A stretch of 64,000 bases of DNA from Azospirillum sp. TSH64 (GCF_003116035.1 NZ_LGQW01000015.1:4023769-4087768), one strand, 5' to 3'. Positions 24,761-34,720 are shown, counted from the first letter of the stretch. The notes: generated by a model from the sequence alone, not told the origin. Made by a program: numbers and translations.

Positions 24761-26703
24761 TGTCCAGTACCGCTCTTCCCGATCTGGCCGTCAACGACAC
24801 CCTGCCGAAGCTGCTGGCCCTGCATGCCCGCGAGCATGGCAACGACATCGCCATGCGCGAGAAGGATTTCGGCATCTGGCGCACCTTCACCTGGAGCCAG
24901 GTCCATGCCCGTGTCCGCGCCTTCGCGCTGGGCATGACCAAGCTCGGCGTCGTGCCGGGCGAGGTGGTCGGGCTTCTCGGCGACAACCGTCCCGACTGGG
25001 TGATGGGCGAGATCGCCACCCATGCGGTGCGCGGCTACAGCCTGGGCATCTACCGCGACGCGCTGGACGAGGAGGTCGCCTACCTCATCACCTATGCCGA
25101 CGTGAAGGTGGTGTTCGCCGAGGACGAGGAGCAGGTCGACAAGCTGCTGAACCTCGCCGAGCGGCTGCCGACCCTGCAGCACATCATCTATTCCGACCCG
25201 CGCGGCATGCGTAAATACCATGATCCGCGCCTGATGCCGGTCACCGAACTGGTGGCGATGGGCGAGGCGCTGCATGCACAGCAGCCGGACCTCTACGACC
25301 GCATGGTCGCCGCGACCAAGGGTGAGGAGGTCGCCATCCTCTGCACCACGTCCGGCACCACGTCGAACCCGAAGATGGCGATGCTGCCGGCCGGCCGGCT
25401 GATCCGCCATGTCGCCAGCTACCTGTCCGCCGATCCCAAGGGTCCGGAGGACGATTACGTCTCGGTCCTGCCGCTGTCCTGGATCATGGAGCAGGTCTAT
25501 GCGGTCGGCATGGGCATGGTGTCGCGGATGCGCGTGAACTTCGTCGAGGAAGCCGAGACGATGATGCACGACTTCCGCGAGATCGGGCCGAGCTTCGTGC
25601 TGTTCGCCCCGCGCCTGTGGGAGCAGATCGCCGCCGACGTGCGCGCCCGCATGATGGACGCCTCGCCCTTCAAGCAGAAGATGTACGATCTCGGCATGAA
25701 GCTGGGGCTGGAGGCTCTGGCGAAGGGGCAGCGCTCGTCGATGGCCGACGCGATCCTGTTCAAGGCGCTGCGCGACCGGCTGGGCTTCACCAACCTGAAA
25801 TCGGCGGCGACCGGCGGTGCCGCGCTCGGCCCCGACACCTTCAAGTTCTTCCAGGCGCTCGGCGTCCCGCTTCGCCAGATCTACGGCCAGACCGAGACGA
25901 TGGGCGCCTACACCGTCCATCGCGGCACCGACGTCGATTTCGACACGGTCGGCGTGCCGTTCGACAGCGGCATCGAGGTCAAGGTGATCGAGCCCGACCA
26001 CAACGGCGTCGGCGAGATCGTCACCCGCCACCCCAACATGTTCGCCGGCTATTACCGGAACGAGAAGGCGACCGTCGCCGACATGCGCGACGGCTGGATG
26101 CACACGGGTGACGCCGGTTTCTTCGACAAGAAGGGCCATCTGGTCATCATCGACCGCATCAAGGACATCGCCACCACCGCCCAGGGCGACCGCTTCAGTC
26201 CGCAATACATCGAGAACAAGCTGAAATTCTCGCCGTATGTCGCCGAGGCGGTGATCCTGGGCGACAAGCGCGACTATCTGTCGGCGATCATCTGCATCCG
26301 CTTCCCCATCGTGTCGAAGTGGGCGGAGAAGAACCGCATCGCGTTTACGACCTACTCCGACCTGTCCTCGAAGCAGGAGGTCTACGACCTGCTGCGGGCG
26401 GAGGTGGAGCGGGTGAACCAGACGCTGCCCGAGTACCAGCGCATCTCCAAGTTCCTGCTGCTCTACAAGGAGCTGGACGCCGACGACGGCGAGCTGACCC
26501 GCACCCGCAAGGTGCGCCGCGGCGTCATCGCCGAGAAGTACGGCACCATCATCGACAGCATCTATGCCGGCCAGCCGAAGATCGACGTGGACACCACGAT
26601 TGCCTTCCAGGACGGCACCAAGCAGCGGATCCGCACCACCCTGACCGTCATCGACCTGGCCCCGGCCGCCGCCAAGGCGCCGCGGCAACCGGTTGCGGCG
26701 TAA
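24760..26703 (+). CDS. AMP-dependent acyl-CoA ligase (long-chain acyl-CoA synthetase family)
   Basis: A 647-residue adenylate-forming ligase that should activate a carboxylic acid to its CoA thioester with ATP. Unlike its two degenerate relatives in this locus, it keeps the functional motifs: phosphate loop TTSGTTSNPK, YGQTETMG, HTGDAGFFD, DRIKD and a C-terminal LTRTRKVRR with the candidate catalytic Lys. The PK-M-A rather than PKG ending marks a subgroup found beside Liv-type transporters. ATG at 24760 has AAGGAGG 6 bases upstream; a GTG at 24757 is also possible. The substrate is probably what the linked ABC system imports (inference). Confidence 0.9.
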   Translation: MSSTALPDLAVNDTLPKLLALHAREHGNDIAMREKDFGIWRTFTWSQVHARVRAFALGMTKLGVVPGEVVGLLGDNRPDWVMGEIATHAVRGYSLGIYRDALDEEVAYLITYADVKVVFAEDEEQVDKLLNLAERLPTLQHIIYSDPRGMRKYHDPRLMPVTELVAMGEALHAQQPDLYDRMVAATKGEEVAILCTTSGTTSNPKMAMLPAGRLIRHVASYLSADPKGPEDDYVSVLPLSWIMEQVYAVGMGMVSRMRVNFVEEAETMMHDFREIGPSFVLFAPRLWEQIAADVRARMMDASPFKQKMYDLGMKLGLEALAKGQRSSMADAILFKALRDRLGFTNLKSAATGGAALGPDTFKFFQALGVPLRQIYGQTETMGAYTVHRGTDVDFDTVGVPFDSGIEVKVIEPDHNGVGEIVTRHPNMFAGYYRNEKATVADMRDGWMHTGDAGFFDKKGHLVIIDRIKDIATTAQGDRFSPQYIENKLKFSPYVAEAVILGDKRDYLSAIICIRFPIVSKWAEKNRIAFTTYSDLSSKQEVYDLLRAEVERVNQTLPEYQRISKFLLLYKELDADDGELTRTRKVRRGVIAEKYGTIIDSIYAGQPKIDVDTTIAFQDGTKQRIRTTLTVIDLAPAAAKAPRQPVAA

Positions 26704-26723
26704 CGCCTATGCAAACAGGAAAA

Positions 26724-26831
26724 GCCCCTCTCCCCCCCGGGGAGAGGATGGGTGAGGGGGATCCGTCTGCCGGACGCTCCTCGCCAAGCAACCCCCTCAC
26801 CCCGACCCTCTCCCCGGGGGGGAGAGGGGGA
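26724..26831. repeat. REP-like palindromic repeat cluster inside the operon
   Basis: GGGGAGAGGATGGGTGAGGGGG (26739-26760) is nearly complementary to CCCCCTCACCCCGACCCTCTCCCC (26792-26815), giving a large hairpin, and each side carries its own CCCCTCTCCCC/GGGGAGAGG mini-palindrome. It fills the 157-base gap between ligase and permease genes. It is related to the inverted repeat at 6183-6209. It could reduce or stabilise downstream expression. Confidence 0.75.
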
Positions 26832-26860
26832 TTTGGATCCCACATCGGCGAGGCCACGCC

Positions 26861-27748
26861 ATGACCCTTCTGTTTCAGCTTCTCGTCAACGGCCTGATCG
26901 TCGGCGCGCTGTATGGCGTGGTCGCCATGTCCTTCGTGCTGATCTACAAGGCCAGCCGCATCGTCAACTTCGCGCAGGGCGAATTCCTGCTGATCGGCGC
27001 CTGGACCTGCTGGTGGCTGCTGACCCACTGGCAGCTGCCCTTCTGGATCGGCTTCCCGATCACGCTGGCCTTCATGCTGGCCTTCGGCGTCATCCTGCAG
27101 ATCGTCGTGCTGCGGCCGATGATCGGCGAGCCGATCATCTCCGTCATCATGGTGACGATCGGCCTGTCCATCGTCTTCCAGGCGGCGATGAAGTGGATGT
27201 TCGGCGTCTTCGCCAAGCCCTTCCCGCCGATCTTCGCCAGCCCCACCGTCAACCTGTTCGGGCTGGAGGTGCAGACCGTCTACGTCATGTCGCTGCTGAT
27301 CTCGATCCTGATCATGGCGGGCTTCGGCTGGTTCTTCAAATATTCGCGGACCGGTCTCGCCATGCGGGCCACCGCCTTCGACCAGCAGGTGGCGCAGTCG
27401 CTGGGCATCTCGGTCCGCCACATGTTCGCGATGAGCTGGGCGATCTCCGCCATGGTGTCGGCGGTGGCCGGCGTCACGGTGGGCGTGGTCAACGGCGTGT
27501 CGTCGGCCCTGTCCTTCTTCGGCATCAAGGTGTTCCCGGCGGTGATCCTCGGCGGGCTGGACAGCGTCATCGGCGCCGTGGTCGGCGGGCTGATCGTCGG
27601 CGTGCTGGAGAACATGGCGCACTACCTGGACAGCCAGTGGCTGAACTGGGGCAACATGTACGAGATCGCACCCTTCTACGTCCTGATCGCCATCCTGATG
27701 ATCAAGCCCTACGGCCTGTTCGGCACCAAAGACATCGAGCGCGTGTGA
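26861..27748 (+). CDS. Branched-chain-type ABC transporter permease (LivH-like)
   Basis: A 295-residue integral membrane subunit with about eight hydrophobic segments. Family features are the N-terminal NGLIVGALYGVVAMSFVLIYKASRIVNFAQGE (residues about 7-38) and the late GGLDSVIGAVVGGLIVGVLEN region that contacts the ATPase. It forms the translocation path with the LivM-like subunit encoded 7 bases downstream. It follows the REP-like repeat block, the only real gap in the operon. Confidence 0.92.
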   Translation: MTLLFQLLVNGLIVGALYGVVAMSFVLIYKASRIVNFAQGEFLLIGAWTCWWLLTHWQLPFWIGFPITLAFMLAFGVILQIVVLRPMIGEPIISVIMVTIGLSIVFQAAMKWMFGVFAKPFPPIFASPTVNLFGLEVQTVYVMSLLISILIMAGFGWFFKYSRTGLAMRATAFDQQVAQSLGISVRHMFAMSWAISAMVSAVAGVTVGVVNGVSSALSFFGIKVFPAVILGGLDSVIGAVVGGLIVGVLENMAHYLDSQWLNWGNMYEIAPFYVLIAILMIKPYGLFGTKDIERV

Positions 27749-27755
27749 GGCCCCC

Positions 27756-28829
27756 ATGGCATCCGTCAGCATCATCCCGAGCGGCGATTACAAGACGTCC
27801 TACGGGTCCGACACCACCATCTTCCCGACCAGGACCAGCCGCAACTTTGCGATCCTGGGCGTGGTCCTGCTGCTGGCCTGCCCGGCCTTCATGGACCGGT
27901 ACTGGCTCAGCCTGCTGATCCAGATCAGCTATCTCGGCATCGCGGCACTCGGCCTGAACATCCTGGTCGGCTTCACCGGCCAGATCTCCATCGGCCATTC
28001 CGCCTTCTTCGGCTTCGGCGCCTTCGCCTCGGCCTGGCTCAGCAACAGTGTCGGCGTCCCGGTGGCGCTGGCCATTCCGCTGGCGGGCGTGATCACCACG
28101 CTGGTCGGCCTCTTGTTCGGCATGCCGGCGGCGCGGCTGAAGGGCCTGTACCTCGCCATCGCCACGCTGGCGGCGCAGTACATCCTGCAAGACTTCTTCG
28201 CCCGTGCCGACTGGTTCACCGGCGGCACCGCCGGCACCATCGCCGAGCCGCTGACCATCTTCGGCTTCGCCTTCGATACCGACGAGCGCTTCTTCTACGT
28301 GGCGCTGGTGGCGCTGGTGGTGATGTACATCCTCGCCACCAACCTGATGCGGACCCGCGACGGCCGTGCCCTGGTGGCGGTGCGCGACCATTATCTCTCC
28401 GCCGAGATCATGGGCATCAACCTGACGAAGTACCGGACGATGTCCTTCGGCATCTCCGCCTTCTACGCCGGCATCGGCGGCGCCCTCTATGCCCATTACC
28501 TCCAGTTCGTGTCGGTCGAGGGCTTCACCATCCTCTTCTCGATCCAGTTCCTGGGCATGATCATCATCGGCGGGCTGGGCTCGATCATGGGCACGCTGAT
28601 GGGCACCGCCTTCATGGTCTTCCTGCCCGAGGCGATGCAGGCGCTGACCAAGCTGGTGAGCGGCACCGCCCTCGATACCGCGCTGAATTTGAAGGACAAC
28701 ATCGCCTTCCTGCGCGAGATGTCGATCGGCCTCGTCATCATCCTGTTCCTGGTGTTCGAGCCCGACGGGCTGGCCCACCGCTGGAAGCAGATCAAGGCCT
28801 ACTGGAAGCTCTATCCCTTCTCGCACTGA
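27756..28829 (+). CDS. Branched-chain-type ABC transporter permease (LivM-like)
   Basis: A 357-residue membrane subunit with about nine or ten helices. Family motifs are GLNILVGFTGQISIGHSAFFGFGA near residue 65 and, near the end, GGLGSIMGTLMGTAFM. It pairs with the LivH-like permease. A 30-residue hydrophilic N-terminus precedes the first helix. The substrate-binding protein gene follows after 54 bases. Confidence 0.92.
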   Translation: MASVSIIPSGDYKTSYGSDTTIFPTRTSRNFAILGVVLLLACPAFMDRYWLSLLIQISYLGIAALGLNILVGFTGQISIGHSAFFGFGAFASAWLSNSVGVPVALAIPLAGVITTLVGLLFGMPAARLKGLYLAIATLAAQYILQDFFARADWFTGGTAGTIAEPLTIFGFAFDTDERFFYVALVALVVMYILATNLMRTRDGRALVAVRDHYLSAEIMGINLTKYRTMSFGISAFYAGIGGALYAHYLQFVSVEGFTILFSIQFLGMIIIGGLGSIMGTLMGTAFMVFLPEAMQALTKLVSGTALDTALNLKDNIAFLREMSIGLVIILFLVFEPDGLAHRWKQIKAYWKLYPFSH

Positions 28830-28883
28830 GTGCCGACGCTTTTGCCGATCAACAAACAGAACAGACTGGGGAGTCAACGCACC

Positions 28884-30164
28884 ATGTCGATCAAGACCGC
28901 GCTCTTCGCAACCTCCGCCTTCCTGCTGGCGACCTCCGCCACTGCTTATGCCGACATCCCGGTCGGCCATCTGGCGGACCAGTCCGGCGCCACCTCGGAC
29001 GTCGGCGTGCCCTATGCGCAGGGCGTCGCGGACGCGCTGGCCTACATCAATTCCAAGGGCGGCATCAACGGCACCAAGCTGGCGGTCGACAGCGTCGATT
29101 ACGGCTATCAGGCGCCGCGCGCCATCAGCCAGTACAAGAAGTGGTCGTCGGGCAGCGACAAGATCGCGGCGCTCCAGGGCTGGGGCACCGCCGACACCGA
29201 GGCGCTGACCGGCTTCGTCGGCAAGGACGAGATCCCGGCCTATTCCGGCTCCTACTCCGGCCACCTGACCGACCCGACCGGCAAGGGTCCGCACGGCTCC
29301 AAGCCGGCGCCCTACAACTTCTTCTACGGTCCCTCCTATTCCGACGCGCTGCGCGGCATGCTGACCTGGGCGGCGGAGGACTGGAAGAAGCAGGGCGGCC
29401 AGGGCAAGCCGAAATACGTCCACATGGGCGCCAACCACCCCTATCCCAACGCGCCCAAGGATGCCGGCGAGCAGCTGGCCAAGGAGCTGGGCTTCGAGGT
29501 GCTGCCGGCCGTGCAGTTCGCGCTGACCCCCGGCGACTACACCGCCCAGTGCCTGACGCTGAAGCAGTCCGGCGTCAACTACGCCTATCTCGGCAACACC
29601 GCCGGCTCCAACATCTCTGTGCTGAAGGCCTGCCAGACGGTCGGCGCCAAGGTGCAGTTCATGGGCAACGTCTGGGGCATGGACGAGAATGCCGCCAAGG
29701 CCGCCGGCTCGGCCGCCGACGGTGTGGTGTTCCCGATGCGCACCGCCGTCACCTGGAACGGCGACGCGCCCGGCATGAAGACGCTGAAGGACATCTCCAA
29801 GATCTCCGACGCCTCGGGCAACGCCTACCGCCCGGTGCACTATATGGCCGGCGTCTGCACCGCCTTCTACATGAAGGAGGCGATGGACTGGGCCTCGGCC
29901 AACGGCGGCGTCACCGGCCCCAACATCCGCAAGGCGATGTACCAGAAGAAGGACTGGGTGCCCGCCGGGCTGGAGGGCGTGTGCGTCCCCTCGACCTGGA
30001 CCGACACCGACCACCGCGGCATGACGGCGGTCAACATCTACCGTGCCAAGGTGTCGGGCGAGACCGGCGCCGGCGTGGACGAGCTGGTCAAGGCCGGCAC
30101 CATCAAGCTGGAGAAGCTGACCACCGTCGACGTCCCGCGCAAGCCGGAATGGCTGGGCTGGTAA
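28884..30164 (+). CDS. Periplasmic substrate-binding protein of the ABC transporter
   Basis: A 426-residue LivJ-type binding protein with a signal peptide (MSIKTALFATSAFLLATSATAYA, cleavage before DIPV). The mature protein follows the amide/branched-chain/aromatic-acid binding fold: HLADQSGATSDVG, ALAYINSKGGING, then the hinge region around ANHPYPNAPKDAGEQ and the C-terminal MAGVCTAFYMKEAMD. It is larger than amino-acid LivJ proteins, in line with carriers for bulky organic or aromatic acids. The start at 28884 was chosen because it gives a standard signal peptide. It captures the ligand that the two permeases import. Confidence 0.92.
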   Translation: MSIKTALFATSAFLLATSATAYADIPVGHLADQSGATSDVGVPYAQGVADALAYINSKGGINGTKLAVDSVDYGYQAPRAISQYKKWSSGSDKIAALQGWGTADTEALTGFVGKDEIPAYSGSYSGHLTDPTGKGPHGSKPAPYNFFYGPSYSDALRGMLTWAAEDWKKQGGQGKPKYVHMGANHPYPNAPKDAGEQLAKELGFEVLPAVQFALTPGDYTAQCLTLKQSGVNYAYLGNTAGSNISVLKACQTVGAKVQFMGNVWGMDENAAKAAGSAADGVVFPMRTAVTWNGDAPGMKTLKDISKISDASGNAYRPVHYMAGVCTAFYMKEAMDWASANGGVTGPNIRKAMYQKKDWVPAGLEGVCVPSTWTDTDHRGMTAVNIYRAKVSGETGAGVDELVKAGTIKLEKLTTVDVPRKPEWLGW

Positions 30165-30178
30165 GCCGCTGAGTACCC

Positions 30179-30209
30179 GGCGCCCCCGTACGTCATCGGC
30201 GGGGGCGCC
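30179..30209 (+). other. Stable intercistronic hairpin after the binding-protein gene
   Basis: GGCGCCCCC (30179-30187) pairs perfectly with GGGGGCGCC (30201-30209). There is no T-run, so it is unlikely to be a full terminator. Hairpins after periplasmic binding-protein genes commonly protect that part of the mRNA, giving more binding protein than transporter. Confidence 0.65.
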
Positions 30210-30239
30210 CCCAATCTTTACGAACAGTTCAGGTGCCGC

Positions 30240-31094
<855 letters not shown>

Positions 31095-31179
31095 GGGGAG
31101 TGGCGGGGCGTCGCATCGCCGACCCTCCCGCCGCCGATGCCAAAACCTGATCGGCCGACCCCTGAACGGACGAACGACC

Positions 31180-32409
31180 ATGACCGATTTCTACGACGAC
31201 CTCGAAACCCGTTCCTCCGACCGGCGCGAGGCCGAGCAGTTCGCGGCATTGCCTGCCCATCTGCACCACGCCAAGGACGCGGCCCCCTATTTCCGCCGGC
31301 TGCTGGCCGACATCGACCCGGCGTCGATCCATGACCGCAACGCGCTGGCGACCCTGCCGGTGACGCGGAAATCCGACCTGATCGCGTTGCAGCAGGCCCA
31401 CCCGCCCTTCGGCGGATTGGCCGCCATGGAGATCGGCCGGCTGGCCCGCGTCTTCGCCTCTCCCGGCCCGATCCACGATCCCGAACCGCATGGCGTCGAC
31501 CCGTGGCGCAGCGCCCGCGCGCTGTTCGCCGCCGGCTTCCGCGCCGGCGACCTCGCCCACAACTGCTTCGCCTACCACCTGACCCCCGCCGGCTCGATGT
31601 TCGAGACGGGCGCGCACGCCCTCGGCTGCGCCGTCATCCCCGCCGGCACCGGCAACACCGAGATGCAGGCCCAGGTCGTCGCCAGCCTGAAGCCGCGCGG
31701 CTATATCGGCACGCCCGACTTCCTGAAGATCATCCTGGAGAAGGGCGACGCGCTGGGGCTGGACGTCTCCTCCATCCGCATCGCCGCCGTGTCGGGCGGC
31801 CCCTATCTGCCCGACGCCCGTGCCTTCTACGAGGCGCGCGGGCTGGACGTCATCCAGAGCTACGGCACCGCCGATCTCGGCATCGTCGCCTACGAGACCC
31901 CGGCGCGCTCCGGTCTGGTGGTGAACGAGGGCTGCATCGTCGAGATCGTCCGTCCCGGCACCGGCGACCCGGTTCCCGACGGTGAGGTCGGCGAGGTGGT
32001 GGTGACCATCTTCAACCCGGCCTATCCGCTGATCCGCTTCGCCACCGGCGACCTGTCGGCGGTGCTGCCGGGCACCAGCCCCTGCGGCCGGACCAACATG
32101 CGGCTGAAGGGCTGGATGGGCCGCGCCGACCAGACCACCAAGGTCAAGGGCATGTTCGTGCACCCGAGCCAGGTCGCCGAGGTGCTGCGCCGCCATCCCC
32201 AGATCGCCCGCGCCCGTCTGGTCGTCGGACGCCAGGATGCCAGCGACACCATGACGCTCCGCTGCGAGGCGGAGGAGAGCGGCGAGGGTCTCGCCGCCGC
32301 CATCCGCGAGACCCTGGCGTCGGTGACGAAGCTGAAGGGCGCGGTAGAGTTCGTGGCGCCGGCAAGCCTGCCCAACGACGGCAAGGTGATCGACGACACG
32401 CGGGGCTGA
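31180..32409 (+). CDS. PaaK-like AMP-binding protein with altered phosphate loop
   Basis: A 409-residue relative of phenylacetate-CoA ligase. The C-terminal part is typical (YGTADLGIVAYE, FNPAYPLIRFATGDLSA, MRLKGWMGRADQTTKVKGMFVHPSQV). The P-loop expected as SSGTTGKPT reads ASPGPIHDPE, so ATP handling may differ or be lost. It ends the transporter operon. Two roles are possible: a ligase of a divergent subgroup, or a non-catalytic acyl/adenylate-binding protein like the divergently encoded regulator. I cannot decide from sequence. Confidence 0.85.
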   Translation: MTDFYDDLETRSSDRREAEQFAALPAHLHHAKDAAPYFRRLLADIDPASIHDRNALATLPVTRKSDLIALQQAHPPFGGLAAMEIGRLARVFASPGPIHDPEPHGVDPWRSARALFAAGFRAGDLAHNCFAYHLTPAGSMFETGAHALGCAVIPAGTGNTEMQAQVVASLKPRGYIGTPDFLKIILEKGDALGLDVSSIRIAAVSGGPYLPDARAFYEARGLDVIQSYGTADLGIVAYETPARSGLVVNEGCIVEIVRPGTGDPVPDGEVGEVVVTIFNPAYPLIRFATGDLSAVLPGTSPCGRTNMRLKGWMGRADQTTKVKGMFVHPSQVAEVLRRHPQIARARLVVGRQDASDTMTLRCEAEESGEGLAAAIRETLASVTKLKGAVEFVAPASLPNDGKVIDDTRG

Positions 32410-32411
32410 AC

Positions 32412-32450
32412 GGTCGCGGCGGCCAACCCGCCGCGACCCCCTTATCTTAT
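32412..32450 (+). terminator. Terminator-like hairpin at the end of the ABC/ligase operon
   Basis: GGTCGCGGCGG (32412-32422) pairs with CCGCCGCGACC (32428-32438) with a 5-base loop, followed by CCCCTTATCTTATTT. It lies between the convergent PaaK-like and GST genes and may serve the rightward operon; the T-rich tail is imperfect. Confidence 0.6.
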
Positions 32451-32451
32451 T

Positions 32452-33075
32452 TCAGCACTCGGCGTCGGCCTGCGGCATCAGCTCATACTGCGGCTTGTAG
32501 CCCGGCTGCGCGCGGACGCGGTCGGCCCAGGCCTTGACGTTCGGATAGTCCTTCTCATCGATCCCGGATTCGCTCAGCAGGTCGATCCAGGGGAAGGCGA
32601 AGATGTCGGCGATGGTCAGGCGTTCGCTCTGGATGTAGCTGTGGCCGGACAGATGCTGGTCGAACAGCTTCAACCCGCTGGCCGCCGAGCCGTCGAGCCA
32701 GGGCAGGGCGTTGGCATCGCCGTTGAACTTGCGCACGGCGCGGGCGCGCTGGACCGGCAGCAGCACGTCGGCCAGCCAGCTCAGCCATTCGGCGAGGCGC
32801 AGCTTCTCGGCCTCGTCGCGGCCGCCGAACTGGCCGGTCTGTTCGGCCAGATAGGTCAGGATCACGCTGGATTCGGAGATCGAATGGTCGCCATGGACCA
32901 GCGTCGGCACCCGGCCGAAGCGGTTGATCGCCTGATACTCCGGCGACTTCTGCTGACCGGCGCGCAGATCGAGGTGACGGTACTGGAACGGGATGCCGGC
33001 CAGCCGGAAGAACAGCGCGATGCGGGTCGCGGGCTGGGAATTCACGTTGCCGTAGAGGATGAAGGGCGCGGTCAC
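32452..33075 (-). CDS. Glutathione S-transferase family protein
   Basis: A 207-residue GST. The N-terminal thioredoxin-like domain has the glutathione-binding ESSVILTYL block and cis-Pro in GRVPTLVHGD; the helical C-terminal domain has the N-capping motif SERLTIADIFAFPWID. I selected the GTG start (complement of 33073-33075, giving MTAPFILYGNV) because GGGAGA precedes it and the N-terminus then matches the family; the longer open frame upstream overlaps the next gene. Likely a detoxification or dehalogenase-type GST; substrate unknown. Confidence 0.9.
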   Translation of the reverse strand: MTAPFILYGNVNSQPATRIALFFRLAGIPFQYRHLDLRAGQQKSPEYQAINRFGRVPTLVHGDHSISESSVILTYLAEQTGQFGGRDEAEKLRLAEWLSWLADVLLPVQRARAVRKFNGDANALPWLDGSAASGLKLFDQHLSGHSYIQSERLTIADIFAFPWIDLLSESGIDEKDYPNVKAWADRVRAQPGYKPQYELMPQADAEC

Positions 33076-33179
33076 GATCTCTGTCTCCCTGATTTGTGGG
33101 CCCGAACGGGTCGGGTCCGGCGTTGCCGGGAGGATGGCCTCAACCGCCCCGGCCGCGCCAGCGGAAAGCGCTGATGCGC

Positions 33180-33416
33180 TCAGCCGATCCGCCTGATCGC
33201 CAGTCCCGACGCGGCGATGCGGAACCCGCCGTCCGCCGTCTGCTCCACCGCGTCGCCGCCGTCCAGGCGATAGCTCTTGCCCTCCGGCACCCAGCCGGCG
33301 GGGCCGCGGAAGGTCACCATCTGGATGTAGCTGGTCGTCTCGACCACCGCATGGACGCTGCCATCCTCGGCCGTCGCCTCGAAGCGGTCCGTCTCCATCT
33401 CCTGACGCATCGGCAT
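33180..33416 (-). CDS. Small conserved hypothetical protein
   Basis: A 78-residue soluble protein, probably a single beta-rich domain: TSYIQMVTFRGPAGWVPEGKSYRLDGGDAVEQ followed by GGFRIAASGLAIRR. The pattern resembles small proteobacterial proteins of unknown function that carry a terminal IxxTGxxLRR-like motif. GGGAGGA lies 9 bases before the chosen ATG; ATG at 33410 is an alternative. The GST gene lies downstream on the same strand. Confidence 0.65.
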   Translation of the reverse strand: MPMRQEMETDRFEATAEDGSVHAVVETTSYIQMVTFRGPAGWVPEGKSYRLDGGDAVEQTADGGFRIAASGLAIRRIG

Positions 33417-33599
33417 CGGCCTGTTTCCTCCCGCTGTCCACGCCCTGTCCGCCTCTTGCCGCGGCGCCCATAGCCTGCCATGGCGCCGCCCCGGCAAGGC
33501 ATAAGTTTAATTTGGGTCTTCCGCGAGGAAAGCTCGTTTGCCGGCCTCCGCCGGGATTTCTATCGTCCGGCCATCGCAACGATGCAGAGGGAGGTCGGA

Positions 33600-34505
33600 A
33601 TGATCGGAAGGCGGGGGTTCCTGGCGGCGACGGGCGGGGTTCTGCTGCTGTCGGCGGCCGGGGCGCGGGCTGCGGAAACCGGCAAGAACAAAGGCGGGAA
33701 AGCCGCGGGAAGCGATGCGTTCGCAGCGCGCATGAGCGAGCTGGAGGGACGCACCGGCGGCCGTCTTGGCGTCGCGGTGCTCGACAGCGCGAACGGCCGG
33801 CTGCAGGACTGGCGCGGTGACGAGCGGTTCCCGATGTGCAGCACCTTCAAATTTCTTTTGGCCGCTGCCGTCCTGAAGAGTGTGGACCAGGGCAAGGACC
33901 GGCTCGACCGGCGGATTGCGGTGACCAAGGCCGATCTGGTGCCCTACGCGCCCTTCTCGGAGACGCGGCTGAACGGCACGCCGCCGACATTGGCCGAACT
34001 GTGCGAGGCGGCGGTGACGCTCAGCGACAATGTCGCGGCGAACCTGCTGCTGCCGGGCGTCGGCAACCCGGCCGGCCTCACCGCCTTCCTGCGCGGCATC
34101 GGTGACAAGGTCACGCGGCTGGACCGCAACGAGCCAAGTCTGAACACCGCCATCCCCGGCGACCCGCGCGACACCACCACCCCGGCCGCCATGGTGCGCA
34201 GCATGGAGCGGCTGCTGGTCGGCGACGTGCTGCGCCCGGACTCGCGCAAGCAGCTGACCGACTGGATGGTCGCCAACAAGACCGGCGACAAGCGTCTGCG
34301 CGCCGGGCTGCCGGCCGGCTGGCGGGTCGGCGACAAGACGGGGACCGGCACCAACGGCACCGCCAACGACATCGCCATCCTGTGGCCGGAGGGCCGCGCG
34401 CCGCTGCTGGTCGCCAGCTACCTGACCCACACCGCGAAGGACTTCAAGCAGCAGGACGCCATCCATGCCGATGTGGCACGGGCGGTGGCCGGCATGATCG
34501 GCTGA
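33600..34505 (+). CDS. Class A beta-lactamase, Tat-exported
   Basis: A 301-residue serine beta-lactamase with a twin-arginine signal (MIGRRGFLAATGGVLLLS, cleavage after ARA). All class A elements are present: Ser81-x-x-Lys84 (STFK), Ser142-Asp-Asn144 (SDN), Glu178 in RNEPSLN (omega loop) and Lys246-Thr-Gly. It should hydrolyse penicillins and perhaps cephalosporins in the periplasm. GGGAGG upstream supports the 33600 start over 33582. No AmpR-like regulator is adjacent, so it is probably a resident chromosomal enzyme with constitutive or unknown control. Confidence 0.93.
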   Translation: MIGRRGFLAATGGVLLLSAAGARAAETGKNKGGKAAGSDAFAARMSELEGRTGGRLGVAVLDSANGRLQDWRGDERFPMCSTFKFLLAAAVLKSVDQGKDRLDRRIAVTKADLVPYAPFSETRLNGTPPTLAELCEAAVTLSDNVAANLLLPGVGNPAGLTAFLRGIGDKVTRLDRNEPSLNTAIPGDPRDTTTPAAMVRSMERLLVGDVLRPDSRKQLTDWMVANKTGDKRLRAGLPAGWRVGDKTGTGTNGTANDIAILWPEGRAPLLVASYLTHTAKDFKQQDAIHADVARAVAGMIG

Positions 34506-34525
34506 GGCAGGGTCGGGGGGCAGGT

Positions 34526-34720
34526 TCAGAGAGGGGAGGTGGGCTGCGGATGCGGCGGCACCGCCCCCGCCCATCTGACGATGGAGCGGACGGCGTTCAG
34601 GGCGTTCACATTGTCCTGAATGTGGAAATGCCGCCGCAGCTCGACGACGGCCGCCCATTCGCCGCTTTCGTGAAACGCCCTCTGGATCGCGGCGGCTTCA
34701 GTCTCGCTGACGCTGAACAT
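34526..34720 (-). CDS. Small hypothetical protein
   Basis: A 64-residue product, MFSVSETEAAAIQRAFHES..., rich in charged helices (AAIQRAFHESGEWAAVVELRRHF) with a Pro-rich tail. It has a GAGG ribosome-binding site 6 bases before the ATG and resembles short alphaproteobacterial proteins of unknown role. The frame is open upstream, so a longer N-terminus cannot be excluded. It converges on the beta-lactamase gene. Confidence 0.55.
   Translation of the reverse strand: MFSVSETEAAAIQRAFHESGEWAAVVELRRHFHIQDNVNALNAVRSIVRWAGAVPPHPQPTSPL

Noticed and set aside
32412..32438. Hairpin considered as a regulatory element for the GST gene
   Set aside because: It lies at the 3' ends of two convergent genes and is explained as a terminator-like structure.
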